Assembly (NCBI RefSeq): GCF_000429825.1 | Contig: NZ_AUCP01000001.1 | Location: forward strand, 434,001-498,000 | Direction: 5' to 3' | DNA: 64,000 nucleotides | From: Cohnella thermotolerans DSM 17683 | GTDB taxonomy: Bacteria > Bacillota > Bacilli > Paenibacillales > Paenibacillaceae | Shown here: positions 18,064-26,710 of the stretch, in pieces | How positions within the stretch are numbered: the stretch's first letter is position 1 | Layout of the letters: the number at the start of each line of letters is the position of its first letter | The notes under the pieces: generated by a model | The model's input: the letters and a program-made list of their open reading frames with translations, nothing else | Told to the model about the DNA's origin: nothing | Databases searched by the model: none | Position numbers and translations under genes: made by a program

Positions 18064-18942
18064 TTACTTGTCCCCCCTGAATACCAGTTTGCGTTGAACA
18101 TAGATGAAGAGAAGGACGATCAGGAGCAGGACGACGGCCATTGCGGAAGCAAGGCCCGCCTTCTGGAACTTGAAGGCCATGTCGACGGTCGTCGATACGA
18201 ACGTCGCCGTTCCGTTGGCGCCGAGCATCATAATGTACGGAATGTCGAACGCTTCGAGCGCGCCCGTCAATGTCAGAATCATCATCAATTCGATCACGGA
18301 GCGGATGCTCGGTACGGTAATAAACCGGAAAGCCTGCCACCCCGAAGCGCCGTCGATCTTCGCGGCTTCGTACAGATCGGCCGGGATCGATTGAAGGGCG
18401 CCGATGAAGATGATCATGCTGAGCCCGAAATACTTCCAAAGCGAAATGAAAGCCAGCGAGAAATTGACGAGATGAGGGTTGCCCAGCCACGATTGCTGCA
18501 AGGAACCGAGTCCGATCGCGTCCAGGAAAATGTTCAAAGAGCCGTATTCGGCATGATAAACGTTCTTGAACATGATGACGGTGGCGACGCTGTGCAGGAC
18601 GTACGGCAGGAAAAGCATCGCCCGAAACGCGTTGCGTCCGCGCAGCCTGCTCGTCAGAATGACGGCGAACAGCAGAGCCAGCGCCGTCTGGATCAAGCCG
18701 CCGACAAAATAATAAGCGTTGTTCTTGAAAGCTCCGAAAATATCCGGACGGGTAAAAATCTCCTTGTAGTTGGCGAACCCTACCCAGTGCATTTCCCATC
18801 CCAGTCCCGTCCAATCCGTAAAGCTGTAATACAGGAGGGACAGCGCCGGATAGTAAGAAAACGTAAGAGAAAACAAGACCGGGATTGTGAGAAAACCGAA
18901 TAGAATCAGGTACCGCTGCGTTTTGTAGCTGAAGTTGAACAT
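18064..18942 (-). CDS. ABC sugar transporter permease, MalF/LplB type
   Basis: A 292-residue membrane protein with six predicted helices and an EAA loop (LYEAAKIDGASGWQAFRF, near residue 187). This is the first of the two permease genes. Start at 18942, with GGGG 5 nt upstream; a GTG two codons earlier is also possible. Its promoter (19005-19027) carries a cre-like site and the conserved upstream box found before the binding-protein gene, so the physically separated transporter parts are probably co-regulated. Confidence 0.92.
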   Translation of the reverse strand: MFNFSYKTQRYLILFGFLTIPVLFSLTFSYYPALSLLYYSFTDWTGLGWEMHWVGFANYKEIFTRPDIFGAFKNNAYYFVGGLIQTALALLFAVILTSRLRGRNAFRAMLFLPYVLHSVATVIMFKNVYHAEYGSLNIFLDAIGLGSLQQSWLGNPHLVNFSLAFISLWKYFGLSMIIFIGALQSIPADLYEAAKIDGASGWQAFRFITVPSIRSVIELMMILTLTGALEAFDIPYIMMLGANGTATFVSTTVDMAFKFQKAGLASAMAVVLLLIVLLFIYVQRKLVFRGDK

Positions 18943-18987
18943 AGACACCCCATCTTCCGTTTTGCTTCTAAGATTGCGCGAACACAA

Positions 18988-19027
18988 GGAAATCGCTTAC
19001 AGTTATTATAGCCGATTTCGTTATGCA
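18988..19027 (-). promoter_or_regulatory. Permease operon promoter with cre-like site
   Basis: On the minus strand, TTAAAA-like -35, 17 nt, then TATAAT (19010-19005), followed by TGTAAGCGATTTCC (19001-18988), which matches the CcpA cre consensus except at the last base. Same order as at 11749-11838. Confidence 0.6.
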
Positions 19028-19052
19028 TTTTAAGGTTCTATGTTTGTTTTAA

Positions 19053-19074
19053 TTGTCTTCAATTTTGATAACTA
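19053..19074. promoter_or_regulatory. Conserved 22-bp box upstream of the permease promoter
   Basis: TTGTCTTC-N6-GATAACTA, 42 bp upstream of the -10 and overlapping the end of the response-regulator gene. It matches the box at 11817-11838 at 19 of 22 positions and at the same distance from the -10, suggesting an activator site. Confidence 0.6.
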
Positions 19075-20586
19075 CAACCTAACGCGTTCGCGGAATTCCT
19101 TCGGCGTCCATCCGGTCAGCTTCTTGAACACTTTGTTGAAATAGGCCGGATCCGGATAGCCGACTTGCTCCCCAACCTCGTACGTTTTCAGGGAAGGATT
19201 CTTGAGAAGAAGCTCCTTCGCCCGCTCGATCCGCACCGAGATAATGTAATCGGTAATGGTCTCTCCCGTCTCCGTCTTGAACAATTTGCTCAAATAGCTC
19301 GGAGTCAAATAGACGACATCGGCCAGACGCTGCAATTCCATTTCCTTCCAATAATTTTTCTGGATATACGACTTCACGGTCTCCACGACGCGGTTTTCGT
19401 GCTTGGCGTTTTTCAGGCTCTCCAGCTGCTCCTTGGCGGATGCCGACAGCGCGGCTTTATAAGCCGGCCATTCCGCGAACGTCGTCGGAGCCGGAACCGT
19501 AAGCTCGTCCGGCTGTCCGGACGGATGGGATTGGCGCTCGTTCCATTCGTCCCGGATGAGGCCGAACAAATAGGAGACCCCTTCCGTCAGAGCTTGCCAG
19601 GCCGGACGGTGCTTGCTCAGCTCGCCCAGCCATTCCTCGACGGCAACCTCCGCCTTGGCAAAATCCAGCGCGTGCAGCGCGGGTCGAAATTCCTTTTCCA
19701 ACAGGCGAAGCGGATTGTAGCTGTCGTCCCGCTTGCCGGCCGAAGCCGCATCCGCCATCGCCTTCGGACCGGGTTCGTACCAGCTGGATTGCATGCACAG
19801 CTCGGCCTGAACGTAGGCGTCTCTAAGCTTGAGCGGCCCCTGGTGAATTCCGCTGACGCCGATGCGTACGGCCGACGAATGCGGAAGCTGCTGCAGCAGC
19901 GTATAGGCCAGCTCGCGAGCCGTATCCGCATGGTCGCCTTCCCGGATCGCGGCCACGATGACCGTGTGGCGCGGCTCCCAAGCGACGAGCCGGTATTCCC
20001 GGTTCCAATAGGACATGCAATGCTCTATCCGGTCGGCGGGGAGATCGGGCTCGGCCCGGACGAGCAAGACGGCGAAATGGTCCCGCAGCAGAAGAGTTTG
20101 GCCCAGGTCGCGGTTCGCCCCCTGAATCATATGTTCGGGAAGATGATCGGGATCGTTGCGAAGAAGCAGGCGGATGTGTTCTTCCGTCGCGACCTCTTTC
20201 CGGTAGCGTTCGATTTCGATATTGTTTTTGACCCGCTGCAGCAGCTCGGCCAATTCGGACGGATCGACGGGCTTGAGCAAATAGTCTTCGACGCCCTGGC
20301 GAATCGCTTGCCGGGCGAAGGCGAAGTCGTTAAACCCGCTGACGATCGCGAATTTGATCTTCGGCTTGCGCTGCTGCACCTTCTCGATCAACTGCAGCCC
20401 GTTCATTTGCGGCATTTTAATATCCGTCATGATCAGGTCCGCCTGAAGGTCGTTCAGCCGCTCGAGCAGCTCCGGCCCGCTTGCGAAGCAGCCGACAACC
20501 TTATAATCTTCTCCGCATTGCTCGATTAATTTGGCCAGTCCGAGACGAATCCGTTCTTCGTCGTCCACAACGGCAATTTTGATCAT
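19072..20586 (-). CDS. AraC-type response regulator (YesN-like)
   Basis: A 504-residue response regulator: receiver domain (residues about 1-120) with acidic pocket D8-D9 and phospho-acceptor D55 in TDIKMP, a long middle region, and a C-terminal AraC-type DNA-binding domain with two helix-turn-helices (about 400-504; ending in GWTPKEFRERVRL). It lies 11 bp after the sensor kinase gene, with which it forms a two-component system. Such pairs typically sense external oligosaccharide or transporter state and activate adjacent ABC-importer genes. The 22-bp boxes before the permease and binding-protein genes are candidate targets. Confidence 0.94.
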   Translation of the reverse strand: MIKIAVVDDEERIRLGLAKLIEQCGEDYKVVGCFASGPELLERLNDLQADLIMTDIKMPQMNGLQLIEKVQQRKPKIKFAIVSGFNDFAFARQAIRQGVEDYLLKPVDPSELAELLQRVKNNIEIERYRKEVATEEHIRLLLRNDPDHLPEHMIQGANRDLGQTLLLRDHFAVLLVRAEPDLPADRIEHCMSYWNREYRLVAWEPRHTVIVAAIREGDHADTARELAYTLLQQLPHSSAVRIGVSGIHQGPLKLRDAYVQAELCMQSSWYEPGPKAMADAASAGKRDDSYNPLRLLEKEFRPALHALDFAKAEVAVEEWLGELSKHRPAWQALTEGVSYLFGLIRDEWNERQSHPSGQPDELTVPAPTTFAEWPAYKAALSASAKEQLESLKNAKHENRVVETVKSYIQKNYWKEMELQRLADVVYLTPSYLSKLFKTETGETITDYIISVRIERAKELLLKNPSLKTYEVGEQVGYPDPAYFNKVFKKLTGWTPKEFRERVRL

Positions 20587-20597
20587 CCCAAGTCCCC

Positions 20598-22460
20598 CTA
20601 TGATATCTTGACAAGCGCGGCGTAAGGCAGCCTGACGGTGACCGCCGTGCCCACGCCCCGTTCGCTGTCGATCGACAATCCGTAAGCTTCGCCGTACCGA
20701 AGCTTCAACCGCTCGTTGACGTTGCGGAGTCCGATGCCGTGCCCGTCCCAGCGGTCGGCCGGATCGCGCAGCGCCGCCCGCAGAAGCTGCAGCTTCTCCT
20801 CGTCCATGCCGATTCCGTCGTCGGTGACGACGAACAGTTGGTCGGCGCCGGCCGCCCGGTGCTCGATCCGGATCGTCATCCGGCCCTTCGTCTCGTCATA
20901 ACCGTGGTAGACGGCATTCTCGACGATCGGCTGAAAGAGCAGCTTCATGACGTAGATGCCCCTCGTGTCGCTCTCCGGCGGCGTCTCGAGCGTAAAGCGG
21001 TTGCCATACCGGTAATTGAGCAGATGGATGTACATGTTCAGATGCTCCCACTCCTGCCCGATCGGCACCGTCTCCACCCCCGCATGAATGCTGTACCGAA
21101 GCATTCTCCCCAAGAGGAGCGCCATGTCGCTCACTTCCTTGTCGTCGTGAAGCAAGGCCGTCATTCGAATCGATTCCAGCGTGTTGTAAATAAAGTGCGG
21201 ATTGATCTGGTTTTGCAGCATGAGCAGTTCCGCCTCCTTCTTGCGCTGCTCGATGACGACGATGTCGGAGATCAGCGTCTTGACCCGGTCGATCATCCGG
21301 TTGAACGCCCGGCCGACCAGTCCGACCTCATCCCTTCGGACGATCGGGAAGGAGACGTCCATATTCCCGTTCTGCACTTCCTTCATCAATCGGACAAGCG
21401 AACGCAAGGGGCGGGTCAGCGCAAAGACGAGAACGAGTGAAATGAGCAGCGCGAAGCACATAATGGTCACCGCGGCCACGATCGTAAAGTTCCGCGTTCG
21501 ATACGCATCCGACATGAGATGGCTCTCCGGAATCGAGATGAGCACCTTCCAGCCGGTCTCCTCGGATTGTTTGTAGATCGTCAGGACATGCTCGCCGTTA
21601 ACGATCGTGTGGAAGCTGCCCTGCTCGTTGGGCGTCAACTCTACAAGATCGCTGCGCGGCATGTTTTGGGCCAAATACTTTTTCTCGCTGTCGTAAATGA
21701 CTTTGCCGTCTTCGTCGAGGATGAGCGTCGTGCCTTTCGTCGCTTTTTCCAGGTCCTTGACGATGTTCTCGATGACCCCGATGTTGGCGTCGACGGCGAT
21801 CATGCCAAGCGTCTCGTAATTGACGGGATCGATAATGGCGCGGACGACGGTGAACACGTACTTCTTGCCGACGGCCGATTGGGAAACTTCCTGCGTGCTG
21901 ACCAGCACCGGCGCGCCGTAGGCGGCGTTCGCCCGCTTGCTCCACTTCGGATAAACCGATTGCAGATCGGGCCGGATGCTCAGGTTTTTGGCGGCGTAAT
22001 AGACGTGGCCGAAACGGTCGAACAGGTACACGGTGTTGGTCCCTGTTTTAATGTTGTTAAGAAAATAAATGCTGTTCCCGATCTTCTTCTGGATGTCGAT
22101 GCGCATCTGCTGTTCCGAAGGCAGAATGCTGGTCGAATCGTTCATCCGGCTCGGCTGCCCTTGGTAGTATTGGTTGGACATTTTGAGGCCGTCCTTGATT
22201 TCGCCCAGGTAGGAAGGAATGATCGAAATTTTTTTCATATCCACCAAATAATCGTCAAGCTTGTCCATCATTTTGTCCGACAGCTGGGATACGTAAGTCA
22301 CCGTATTTTGCTCGATCGAATCCGAATATCGCAGAGCCGAAATATAGCTTAAAACGCCGATCGGCAATATAATCAGGAACAAAAACACAATGATCAGCTT
22401 GACTTCCATCCGGTCTATGGGCCAAAGCCGGATCGGCCAGCGCCATTTCCACTTGTTCAT
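20598..22460 (-). CDS. Membrane sensor histidine kinase (YesM-like)
   Basis: A 620-residue kinase with a first membrane helix at about residues 20-43, a large extracellular sensor domain of the Cache type, a second helix at about 300-322, a HAMP domain (TRPLRSLVRLMKEV onward), the His_kinase domain with the phospho-acceptor histidine in NQINPHFIYNTLESI, and a C-terminal HATPase domain with N and G boxes (ENAVYHG, DDGIGM, GHGIGLRNV). Start at 22460, with GAGGGG 8 nt upstream. The pair with the AraC-type regulator heads the mannan block and probably senses extracellular manno-oligosaccharide or the loaded binding protein. Confidence 0.94.
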   Translation of the reverse strand: MNKWKWRWPIRLWPIDRMEVKLIIVFLFLIILPIGVLSYISALRYSDSIEQNTVTYVSQLSDKMMDKLDDYLVDMKKISIIPSYLGEIKDGLKMSNQYYQGQPSRMNDSTSILPSEQQMRIDIQKKIGNSIYFLNNIKTGTNTVYLFDRFGHVYYAAKNLSIRPDLQSVYPKWSKRANAAYGAPVLVSTQEVSQSAVGKKYVFTVVRAIIDPVNYETLGMIAVDANIGVIENIVKDLEKATKGTTLILDEDGKVIYDSEKKYLAQNMPRSDLVELTPNEQGSFHTIVNGEHVLTIYKQSEETGWKVLISIPESHLMSDAYRTRNFTIVAAVTIMCFALLISLVLVFALTRPLRSLVRLMKEVQNGNMDVSFPIVRRDEVGLVGRAFNRMIDRVKTLISDIVVIEQRKKEAELLMLQNQINPHFIYNTLESIRMTALLHDDKEVSDMALLLGRMLRYSIHAGVETVPIGQEWEHLNMYIHLLNYRYGNRFTLETPPESDTRGIYVMKLLFQPIVENAVYHGYDETKGRMTIRIEHRAAGADQLFVVTDDGIGMDEEKLQLLRAALRDPADRWDGHGIGLRNVNERLKLRYGEAYGLSIDSERGVGTAVTVRLPYAALVKIS

Positions 22461-22594
22461 TTCGCAATCCCCTCGGACAAACGACAAAAGGCGGCTTCCG
22501 TTGCCATCGCCGCTTTTTAAACGTTATCTACATACTGGTAGTTATTATAATACAACGCAACTAACGATCCTAACAAACCGATCTTTTTTTGAGA

Positions 22595-22625
22595 CGCTCC
22601 CTCCCCGATAGGGCGAGAGGGAGCG
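22595..22625 (-). other. Stem-loop after gpr
   Basis: CGCTCCCTC pairs with GAGGGAGCG just past the gpr stop. TCTCAAAAAAA follows on the minus strand, so it lacks a U-tract and is at best a weak terminator. Confidence 0.4.
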
Positions 22626-22632
22626 CTGCGCT

Positions 22633-23640
22633 TCAATGCGTATAGGCCGCCACGTTGTCGGTGTCCACCGCCTCGTGCAGCGCCGCGTTCAGCCCGCTGG
22701 CAATGACGTTGGCGATATCCTCCATAAACTTGTCGATCTCCTTCGGCGTGACGAGCAGATCGTGGCCGAGCGGCTCCAGCACTTCCTTGACGAGCCCGAG
22801 CCGTTCGGACTCCGCCATCTTGCCGAACACGCCGAACAGCGGGTCGGTATTCGGCGTTTGCCGCTTCATGTGCTCGAATACCATGTCCATCGTGTTGTTC
22901 ACGATGGTCGAAGCGTACACGACCGTCGGAACGCCGATCGCGATGCAGGGGACGCCCAGAATATCCTGCGTCAACCCTTTGCGCTTGTTGCCGATGCCCG
23001 ATCCGGGATGGATGCCCGTATCCGCGATTTGAATCGTCGTATTGACCCGCTCCAGCGAGCGGGCGGCCAGCGCGTCCACCGCGATGACCAGTTCCGGCTT
23101 CGCCTTCTCGACGATCCCCTGCACGATGTCGCTCGATTCGATGCCCGTCGTACCCAGCACGCCGGGTGCGACCGCGCTGACCGGGCGGTAGCCCGAGTTG
23201 ACCTGATCGGGCATCAGCTCGAAATAATGCCGCGTCACCATAATATTTTCCACGACGAGAGGGCCGAGCGCGTCCGGCGTTACGTTCCAATTGCCGAGGC
23301 CGACAATGAATACGCTGGCGCTCGGACCGATGCCGACGCGCGACAGAAACGCTTCGAACTCCTTCGCGAACGTCGTCGCCACCTTGTCCTGCAAATCCGA
23401 ATCTCCCCGCCTAAGCTCCGGCACCTCCAGCGTAACGTAATGGCCCGGCATTTTGCCGATCGCCTTCGCGCCTTCCTCGGTCTGGATGTGCATGCGGGTG
23501 ACGGTAATGCCGGACTCCTTGCTCGTCTCCTGCCAAACCCCGGGAATCGACTGGCCGGGCGAACCGGCCATCTCTCTGGCTTCCAGCGCCAGGTCGGTTC
23601 GAATTCCGTATTCGCTCAAATCAAACCGTTGCTTCGTCAC
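22633..23640 (-). CDS. gpr: GPR endopeptidase, germination protease
   Basis: A 335-residue spore protease that degrades small acid-soluble spore proteins during germination, with aspartate-based catalysis. The N-terminal stretch FDLSEYGIRTDLALEA resembles the known autoprocessing region, and GLGNWNVTPDALGP and HPGSGIGNKRKG are family motifs. GTG at 23640 is the only start that fits, with GGGGAG 10 nt upstream. It is divergent from rpsT. In Bacillus subtilis spoIIP follows gpr; here the sugar block separates them. It would be expressed in the forespore; I see no clear sigma-G promoter. Confidence 0.96.
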   Translation of the reverse strand: MTKQRFDLSEYGIRTDLALEAREMAGSPGQSIPGVWQETSKESGITVTRMHIQTEEGAKAIGKMPGHYVTLEVPELRRGDSDLQDKVATTFAKEFEAFLSRVGIGPSASVFIVGLGNWNVTPDALGPLVVENIMVTRHYFELMPDQVNSGYRPVSAVAPGVLGTTGIESSDIVQGIVEKAKPELVIAVDALAARSLERVNTTIQIADTGIHPGSGIGNKRKGLTQDILGVPCIAIGVPTVVYASTIVNNTMDMVFEHMKRQTPNTDPLFGVFGKMAESERLGLVKEVLEPLGHDLLVTPKEIDKFMEDIANVIASGLNAALHEAVDTDNVAAYTH

Positions 23641-23734
23641 GATCCGTTTGCTCCCCTTTCAACGCGAACGGGAGGGCCGCAGCCCGGGCGTCTCCGAAAG
23701 CCGCTTAAACGACGGCTCGAACCGCTGAAATGGC

Positions 23735-23763
23735 TTGCGTTTTGCCCCCCTCCATGATAGAAT
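23735..23763 (+). promoter_or_regulatory. Sigma-A promoter of rpsT
   Basis: TTGCGT, 17 nt, TAGAAT; 51 bp before the rpsT start. Confidence 0.65.
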
Positions 23764-23813
23764 GTTACAAGTTGTGTGGAGAAATACTCTTTGCTTTGCA
23801 GGAGGTGAAATCA

Positions 23814-24086
23814 ATGCCGAATATTAAATCCGCCATCAAACGCACGAAGACGAACGAGAAACGCCGTCTGCGCAATGCGTCCCAGAAATCCGCCCTTCGC
23901 ACGGCCGTTAAACACGCCGACCTTGCCGTTCAAGGCACGGACGTGAACGCTGCCAAAGAAGCGCTTCAATTGGCTCAGAAGAAATTGGATAAAGCGGTAA
24001 CCAAAGGCCTCATTCACAAAAACGCGGCTGCCCGCAAGAAATCCCGTCTGGCTAAGAAGCTGAACGCTTTGTCTTCGCAAGCCTAA
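23814..24086 (+). CDS. rpsT: 30S ribosomal protein S20
   Basis: A 90-residue basic, helical protein that binds 16S rRNA early in 30S assembly. The start [21 protein letters not shown] and the C-terminal [17 protein letters not shown] are diagnostic of S20. A strong GGAGGTG precedes the ATG at 23814; a longer frame beginning at 23730 runs through the promoter and is rejected. It is a single-gene unit with its own promoter and terminator, convergent with holA. Confidence 0.98.
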   Translation: MPNIKSAIKRTKTNEKRRLRNASQKSALRTAVKHADLAVQGTDVNAAKEALQLAQKKLDKAVTKGLIHKNAAARKKSRLAKKLNALSSQA

Positions 24087-24116
24087 GGCTTGTCCGACAA
24101 CGATGCGTTTTTATGA

Positions 24117-24150
24117 AGAGAGCCTCGCTGCCGCGAGGCTTCTTTGTTTT
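24117..24150 (+). terminator. Rho-independent terminator of rpsT
   Basis: AGCCTCGC pairs with GCGAGGCT around TGCC and is followed by TCTTTGTTTT. Confidence 0.9.
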
Positions 24151-24163
24151 GCAGGCATGCTGC

Positions 24164-24215
24164 AAGAGGAGCACCTTCGCAAGGCGTTTTGTCGCCTGAG
24201 GAAGGTGCTCCTCTT
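24164..24215. terminator. Long two-part hairpin between rpsT and holA
   Basis: AAGAGGAGCACCTTC pairs perfectly over 15 bp with its complement, with an inner AGGCG/CGCCT stem. It ends 1 bp past the holA stop. Neither side has a strong U-tract; probably a barrier to convergent read-through. Confidence 0.55.
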
Positions 24216-24216
24216 C

Positions 24217-25248
24217 TTATCCCCGGCCTTCCGAACCCGTCCGCAGCAGGAACAATTCAAGTCCCAGCGTCTTCTCGACGCGCCCCGTCTTGATGCCGTA
24301 ATCCAGCTCCGCCAGCCGGTCGAGAACGCCCGTCAGCCTCTCGGTGCTGAAGCCTTTCGCTTGCTCCGCCGTCACTTTCGCCGCATAAGGATGCAGGCCG
24401 AGCTGCCCGGCCATCTGCTGCGGGGTATAGCCCTGCTTGCCCAACTCCTTGACGAACAGCATGTTGCGGAATTGCCGAACGAGCAAGGCAATCAGCTTGA
24501 TCGGCTCCTCGCGCTGCTTCAGCAGGTCGTAATAAAGCGCCAAGGCGCGATCGGTGCGAAGCGCCGCGATCTCTTCGGTCAGCTTGAAGACGCTTTGCTC
24601 CGTGCTGACGGGCACGAGCGAGGCGACGGCGTCCGGCGTGATCGTCCCCGCTTCGCCCGCGTGCAGAATCAGCTTGTCCATCTCGGAGGCGAGCGTCCCC
24701 ATCTCGCTGCCGACCCGCTTGAGCAGTTCCTCGACGGCTTGCGGTTCGATCCGGCGCTTCCGGCTTTCCGCCCGGCGGACGAGCCAGTGCGCGAGCTCCT
24801 CCGCCGGCAGTGCCGTAAAGCCGACGACGGCGTCTTTGTCTTTGGCGTATTTGACGAGTTTCTTGCGCTCGTCCAGCTTCTCGTGCGGCACGACGAATAC
24901 GAGCACGGTGCTGTCCAGCGGCCCGCTCATATATTCCAGCAGCCGTTCGGGCCGGTGCTCGATCTTCGCCGAATCCCGTCCGGCGGCGAACAGCACGCTG
25001 TCGCGCACGAGAACGAGCTTGCTGGGCACGAGGAAGGGCATCGTTTGCGCCTCGTCCACGATCTCGTCCGTCGTATGCTCGGACGTGCTGAAGCGGACGA
25101 CGGCCATCTCCCGATGCTCCGGTTCGACCAAGGCGTCGGTCAGCCTCTCGATAAATTCGTTCAATAAATACGTTTCCGTCCCGAAGCAAATATAGAACGG
25201 TTTAATGCGCCCCTCGCGCACTTCGCGCAGTGCTTTGCGGTATTCCAT
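24217..25248 (-). CDS. holA: DNA polymerase III delta subunit (HolA/YqeN)
   Basis: A 343-residue clamp-loader subunit that opens the beta sliding clamp on DNA as part of the DnaX complex. The N-terminal PFYICFGTETYLLNEFI and the mid-protein LASEMDKLILHAG are typical of the family, as is the C-terminal region that contacts other loader subunits (LLVRQFRNMLFVKELG onward). Length is normal. It keeps its Bacillus position next to rpsT and in the comEC neighbourhood, although an ECF sigma operon and IS remnants now separate it from comEC. Confidence 0.96.
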   Translation of the reverse strand: MEYRKALREVREGRIKPFYICFGTETYLLNEFIERLTDALVEPEHREMAVVRFSTSEHTTDEIVDEAQTMPFLVPSKLVLVRDSVLFAAGRDSAKIEHRPERLLEYMSGPLDSTVLVFVVPHEKLDERKKLVKYAKDKDAVVGFTALPAEELAHWLVRRAESRKRRIEPQAVEELLKRVGSEMGTLASEMDKLILHAGEAGTITPDAVASLVPVSTEQSVFKLTEEIAALRTDRALALYYDLLKQREEPIKLIALLVRQFRNMLFVKELGKQGYTPQQMAGQLGLHPYAAKVTAEQAKGFSTERLTGVLDRLAELDYGIKTGRVEKTLGLELFLLRTGSEGRG

Positions 25249-25367
25249 AACGAGCCCCCGTTTTCCCCGATGCGGAACATGATCCGATATTCAAAGTCTA
25301 ACAGAAATGCACCCGTTTGTCCTTCTTCCGCCGTCCAGGGTGGCCGCAGGGCCTTCCAAGCGCGGCA

Positions 25368-25400
25368 AAGGGATCACGCCTTCGCAGGTCGTGATCCCTT
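25368..25400. other. Hairpin in the 310-bp gap between holA and the anti-sigma gene
   Basis: AAGGGATCACG and CGTGATCCCTT pair perfectly over 11 bp. It may terminate the sigma/anti-sigma transcript on the minus strand, although only TTTGCC follows. I see no gene in 25249-25558. Confidence 0.45.
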
Positions 25401-25558
25401 CGTCCTTGGACATCTATGTCAACGTCCGCCGGCCGGCCCATGGAACCGTGCGCGAACGACCGTGACCATCGTCCGTATCGTCCCTCCGAGGGGACAAATC
25501 AATTTCATCCCTACACTATACGCAGCGGGGGACCAAAACGTGCCAACACTTCTTCGGT

Positions 25559-26710
25559 TTATGGTCCCGTGTTCTCGTCGGCCACCTCTGTCTCTTGCCC
25601 CGTTGCGGCATCCCATTGAAGACGGACCGTCTTGCCGTCCGCATCCGTCCACGCGTACTGGAGGATGGCGGATTGATCGTCCCAACGGACGCCCCCGATC
25701 GTGCTGCCGGCATGAACGTCCGATTGGAACACAAGCACAAGCTCGCCGTCCTTCAACTCGTACACCTTCATCCGTTCGTCTTCCACCGTCGCCTTGTACT
25801 TTCCGTCCGGCGAAACCCAGACGAACGCAGGCGCGATCGACGTAAACGCATGGCTCTTATCGTTTCCTTCCGGCTCCGGCGACAACGGCGCAATTGCGGA
25901 AGGAGTTGCGGCGGGCGCCGCTTCGTCGCCCGTCTGCCGGGCGATGTCGAACGTCGTCTCGGGCTCGCTCGATTCCGGCGGCTCCGTCTCTTGGGCGGCG
26001 GAACGATTGTCGGCCAGACCCTTGTCATCCTTCTTTTCGCTGTCCTTGGACGCAAGCCCCCGATCCGCGGGCTTGGCCGTCGTGAAGGAAGGAGCTTTCG
26101 ACTCGGGAGCCGCCGGCGCTTCCGGACTCGGGGAAGCTTCCGCGGAGCCGGGAGCATCGTTCTTTAAAGCCTTCTCGTCCGATTGGGCGAACAGCTGCGC
26201 TTCGGCCGACGACTGCGCAGGCTCGGACGATGAAGCGGCCGAACCGGCGGAGGATGTGCCGGCCGTCTCCGGCATGGACATGGCGTCGTTGTCTTGCCCG
26301 GAGTGAGACAGCCAGGAGAACGGATTAACCGCGATGAGCAAGCCGACCACAATGCCGGCGGCAATCGCGCCGGTCAGGCGGCGATAAGACCTCCGGCCGG
26401 GCCGGGCGGATCTTGGCGGCAGCGGCTCGGCGGCGTCCTCGGCGCCGTTCTCGCTCACGGCCTCGGACGATTTCTCCGAAGAGGCAATTGGAATGAGCTC
26501 CAGCTGCGGCAAAATCGAATCGACGATGCTGAAGCGCGGCTCGACTCGCGGAAGCTGCGCCAAATTGTTGGACAGAAGCGTTAAACGGTCCAGCATAGCG
26601 GCGCAATCCGGGCATGATCGGATATGTTCCATCATGCGCGACGTTTCCCGCGAATCCAAGTCGCCGTCAAGCGAACGCTGCATGAGTTCCATCACCTCTT
26701 GGCAATTCAT
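25559..26710 (-). CDS. Membrane anti-sigma factor with N-terminal zinc finger
   Basis: A 383-residue protein starting with a zinc-binding anti-sigma domain (C3, H29-x3-C33-x2-C36) that would hold the ECF sigma factor at the membrane. A single membrane helix spans about residues 113-128. Residues about 140-300 are a disordered Ser/Ala/Glu/Pro-rich extracytoplasmic linker, and the last 85 residues look like a small beta-structured domain (WVSPDGKYKATVED, beta-propeller-blade style). The ATG at 26710 overlaps the sigma stop as ATGA, so it is translationally coupled. The outer domain may be the signal sensor; I do not recognise its family. An upstream in-frame extension is a shadow of the sigma gene. 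Confidence 0.85.
   Translation of the reverse strand: MNCQEVMELMQRSLDGDLDSRETSRMMEHIRSCPDCAAMLDRLTLLSNNLAQLPRVEPRFSIVDSILPQLELIPIASSEKSSEAVSENGAEDAAEPLPPRSARPGRRSYRRLTGAIAAGIVVGLLIAVNPFSWLSHSGQDNDAMSMPETAGTSSAGSAASSSEPAQSSAEAQLFAQSDEKALKNDAPGSAEASPSPEAPAAPESKAPSFTTAKPADRGLASKDSEKKDDKGLADNRSAAQETEPPESSEPETTFDIARQTGDEAAPAATPSAIAPLSPEPEGNDKSHAFTSIAPAFVWVSPDGKYKATVEDERMKVYELKDGELVLVFQSDVHAGSTIGGVRWDDQSAILQYAWTDADGKTVRLQWDAATGQETEVADENTGP

Noticed and set aside
25419-25685. Short frames downstream of the anti-sigma gene
   Set aside because: They overlap the 3' end of the anti-sigma gene or lie in the 310-bp gap without start signals.
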